This document shows, piece by piece, positions 6,252 through 8,641 of a DNA stretch of 8,641 bases (the stretch's first letter is position 1; every line of letters starts with the position of its first letter). The position numbers and the translations under genes were made by a program. Source of the stretch: Thermoplasmata archaeon. Its GTDB lineage: Archaea > Thermoplasmatota > E2 > UBA202 > JdFR-43. A model generated the notes under the pieces. It did not search any database, was not told where the DNA came from, and saw only the letters and a list, made by a program, of their open reading frames with translations. The stretch covers positions 1 through 8,641 of the forward strand of contig JAGGYX010000209.1 in NCBI GenBank assembly GCA_021162305.1, read 5' to 3'.

Positions 6252-8634
6252 TTTAGAGCTTCACAACTTCAGAAAATTCAAGAATGCAACAATATATTTT
6301 CCAGAGGGAATAATCGGAATAATAGGGAGCAATGGAGCTGGGAAATCAACATTGATAGAAGCCATAGGCTGGGCGATATACGGCAACAGGGCGACACGCA
6401 CGCCGCGAGCTAAAGAACAGATTAAGAGGCAAGGTGCCATGCCGCATGAAGATTGCTGGATTCGTCTCAAATTTGAAATGAAAGGCAGCGTGTATGAAAT
6501 TACACGCATTATGGGAAGAAATTTCGCTCCAGATGCACAGGTGAAGGTTGATGCGCGCGTTGCGGCTACGACGGCGACGGGGGCGACAAAATATCTTGAA
6601 AAAGTCATTGGGATGGATTATGATTCCTTTTATACTTCAATTGTGGCAAAGCAAAAAGAATTGAATGCTTTATCAGATAAAACGCCGGGAGAGAGAAAGA
6701 AAAATATGCTCAAAATGCTTAAAATAGATGCAATTGAAAAAGCTATAAAGAGAATTAGAGAGGATAAAAGAGAGAAAAGTTATTTTGTTGAGCATGCACA
6801 GAAACTTCTTAAAAATGTTGATGAAATAAAAAATGAAATTGAACTGAAAGAAGCAATTGAAAAGGAGTTAGCCATTTCTTTAGAAGAAGTGGGAAGAAAT
6901 ATATCAAATTATGAGAAGAAACTGAATGAAGCGGAGGCAAAGAGAGAAAAAGAAAAGGAGAGGGCAGAAAAATTCAATGAAATGGTGATGAAAAAGAAAA
7001 TGCTTGAGAGCAGACTTTCAGAAAAGATTTACATCAGGAAAGAAAGGGAGAATGAATTGGAAGAGTTAAAAAAGAAAAGGAAGAGATATGAAGAGATTGA
7101 AGGAATTGCATCTGAATATGACAGAGCCAAGAAAAAAAAGGAAGAATTGGATGAGATAAGAGAAAAATTCTTCGAAAAAAAGAATTTAATCAAGGAGAGA
7201 ATTGAAATTGAAAGGGAAATAAAAAAGGCAGAGGAGGAGAAAAAAGCACTGCTGAAGGAAATTGAAAAAGAAAGCGAGCTTGTTAAAGAAAAAGGGGAAA
7301 TAGAAAAAAAATTGAATGAAGTCAATGCAGCAATCTTAAATTTTGAAAAAGAAGCGAGAGGTAAAGAAGTTGAAATATCCCAGATTTTGAATGAGATGGA
7401 AAAGTTAAATAAAAGATTGAATGAAATAGAGAAGCTTGGTCCAGATAGTAATTGTCCTATGTGTGGTAGAAGGCTGGGTGACCATTTTGAAAAATTGATG
7501 AATGATTTGAAAATGCAGAAGGAAGAATTTGAAGAAAAAGTAAAAAATCTGAAAAATGTAATTGAAGGAAGAAAAAAGGAAATTTTTGAATTAAATGAAA
7601 ATATGGAGCATCTTGAAGAAGAGAAGAAAAAAATAGAACAATTGCTTAAAGAAATAGAAGGAGTTAAAGGAAAACTTGCTTTTTATGATGAGGATATTTC
7701 ATTGAAAGAAGGAATGTTGAAAGAAATTGTTGCAAAATTGGAGGAATTGAGAGAAATAAAAATCAATGAGGAAGAATATAATGAACTTGCCTCAAAATTA
7801 AAAAGGCTTGAAAAAATCAAGCTCGAAGCCATAAAATTGCATAAAGAATTGGAAAGATTGCCAGTTATTGAAAATGAATTGGAAAAAATACAGGAAGAGG
7901 TAAGAAAAATAAAAAATGAAATTGAAGAAATAGAACAAGAAATAAATGAAATTGGTTTTGATAAGAAAAAGTATGAAGAAATTGAGAATGAATACAAAAT
8001 TGTAAGGAATGAAATTGAAAAGCTAAGAGGAGAGAAAATAAGAATTGAAAGAGATTTGCTGCACATCAAGAAAGAAATAGAAGAGCTTGAGGAGGAAATA
8101 AAAGAACAAAAAGAAAAGGAGAAGGAAATAAAAGAAGCCAGAAAAGAAATAGCAAATCTTTCCCTGCTTGAAGATTTGCTCTCGAAATTCAAAAATTATT
8201 TAATATCAAAAATTGCTCCCTCTCTTTCATTTTATGCCTCTCATTTCTTTTCTGTTTTTACTGGAGGAAAATATGATAATGTTGAAATAGACGATGATTA
8301 CAACATCTTCATATATGATGGAGGAGAAAAATTCCCGATAAATAGATTTTCAGGGGGAGAAGAAGATTTAGCAAATCTTGCTTTACGCCTTGCCATATCA
8401 GAGCTTATTGCAAGAAGAGCAGAAGTTAGTTTTGAATTCATTGCGTTAGATGAAATATTTGGTTCTCAGGATAATGAGCGTAGAAAAAATGTTCTGAATG
8501 CTTTAAATGAATTAAGAAAACAATTTAAACAAATTTTATTAATAACGCATATTGAGGATATAAAAGAGGAAATGGAACACATAATAAGAGTTTATGAAGA
8601 TAGTGAGGGTATATCTCATATAAGTATTGAATGA
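6238..8634 (+). CDS. rad50: DNA double-strand break repair ATPase Rad50 (SbcC family)
   Basis: This 798-residue zinc-hook ABC ATPase partners Mre11 in sensing, tethering and resecting broken DNA ends. The Walker A motif GSNGAGKS is at 30-37 and the Q-loop glutamine is Q139 in AKQKELNAL. The first coiled coil covers about 170-395, and the zinc hook CPMC at 406-409 (preceded by GPDSN) links two Rad50 molecules through a shared zinc ion. The returning coil covers about 415-650. The ABC signature FSGGEED is at 704-710, Walker B FIALDE ends at D738-E739, the D-loop GSQD is at 742-745, and the His switch ILLITHIED lies near 765. The coil arms are somewhat shorter than in well-studied archaeal Rad50 proteins of about 880 residues. 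The AKQKEL form differs from the RQGE form common in other archaea. A GC-rich, Ala/Thr-rich stretch lies at residues 106-118. The stop is TGA. It is the second gene of the operon; herA and nurA, often neighbours in archaea, are not in the window. Confidence 0.96.
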   Translation: MRLISLELHNFRKFKNATIYFPEGIIGIIGSNGAGKSTLIEAIGWAIYGNRATRTPRAKEQIKRQGAMPHEDCWIRLKFEMKGSVYEITRIMGRNFAPDAQVKVDARVAATTATGATKYLEKVIGMDYDSFYTSIVAKQKELNALSDKTPGERKKNMLKMLKIDAIEKAIKRIREDKREKSYFVEHAQKLLKNVDEIKNEIELKEAIEKELAISLEEVGRNISNYEKKLNEAEAKREKEKERAEKFNEMVMKKKMLESRLSEKIYIRKERENELEELKKKRKRYEEIEGIASEYDRAKKKKEELDEIREKFFEKKNLIKERIEIEREIKKAEEEKKALLKEIEKESELVKEKGEIEKKLNEVNAAILNFEKEARGKEVEISQILNEMEKLNKRLNEIEKLGPDSNCPMCGRRLGDHFEKLMNDLKMQKEEFEEKVKNLKNVIEGRKKEIFELNENMEHLEEEKKKIEQLLKEIEGVKGKLAFYDEDISLKEGMLKEIVAKLEELREIKINEEEYNELASKLKRLEKIKLEAIKLHKELERLPVIENELEKIQEEVRKIKNEIEEIEQEINEIGFDKKKYEEIENEYKIVRNEIEKLRGEKIRIERDLLHIKKEIEELEEEIKEQKEKEKEIKEARKEIANLSLLEDLLSKFKNYLISKIAPSLSFYASHFFSVFTGGKYDNVEIDDDYNIFIYDGGEKFPINRFSGGEEDLANLALRLAISELIARRAEVSFEFIALDEIFGSQDNERRKNVLNALNELRKQFKQILLITHIEDIKEEMEHIIRVYEDSEGISHISIE

Positions 8635-8641
8635 TATATTA

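Noticed and set aside
7200..8150. Repeated GAAATTGAA/GAAATAGAA-type motifs that look like DNA repeats
   Set aside because: They are irregularly spaced and follow from Glu-Ile-Glu heptad coding in the Rad50 coiled coil. They are not a CRISPR or iteron array.
7029..8192. Minus-strand open frames antisense to rad50 (98 and 169 codons)
   Set aside because: Same coiled-coil shadow effect: Ser/Phe/Ile low-complexity peptides opposite a fully conserved Rad50.

Overview
This is a compact, AT-rich archaeal chromosomal segment, probably euryarchaeal. A Thermoplasmatota-like lineage is my best guess but is not proven. The archaeal signs are a class II tRNA-Leu without an encoded CCA end, TATA-type promoter elements at the distances expected for leaderless or near-leaderless transcripts, and Mre11/Rad50 proteins with a zinc hook. 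The proteins are rich in Lys, Glu and Ile, which would fit a thermophile, although coiled coils inflate that signal.

From left to right: (1) At 2-153 on the plus strand lies a decayed piece of an XRE/Cro-type helix-turn-helix regulator, broken by an in-frame TAG and a frameshift. It runs up to the 3' end of the tRNA gene. (2) tRNA-Leu(GAG) is on the minus strand at 156-240, with a TATA-like element about 25 nt upstream. (3) A minus-strand operon smc-scpA-scpB (5043 down to 280) has overlapping genes (4 nt, then 11 nt) and encodes the whole SMC-kleisin-KITE complex that compacts and segregates the chromosome. (4) A 101-bp divergent intergenic region (5044-5144) carries one TATA box for each direction. 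(5) A plus-strand operon mre11-rad50 (5145-8634), overlapping by 14 nt, encodes the nuclease/ATPase complex for double-strand break recognition and end processing. The window stops 7 nt after rad50.

The two operons place both large coiled-coil ABC-ATPase machines of the cell, SMC and Rad50, back to back with their partners. The shared control region makes coordinated expression possible, though the sequence alone does not prove it. The five proteins belong to known families. I found no undescribed system. The points most worth a second look are the regulator remnant beside the tRNA, the divergent SMC/Mre11-Rad50 arrangement, and local composition anomalies in Rad50 and SMC.
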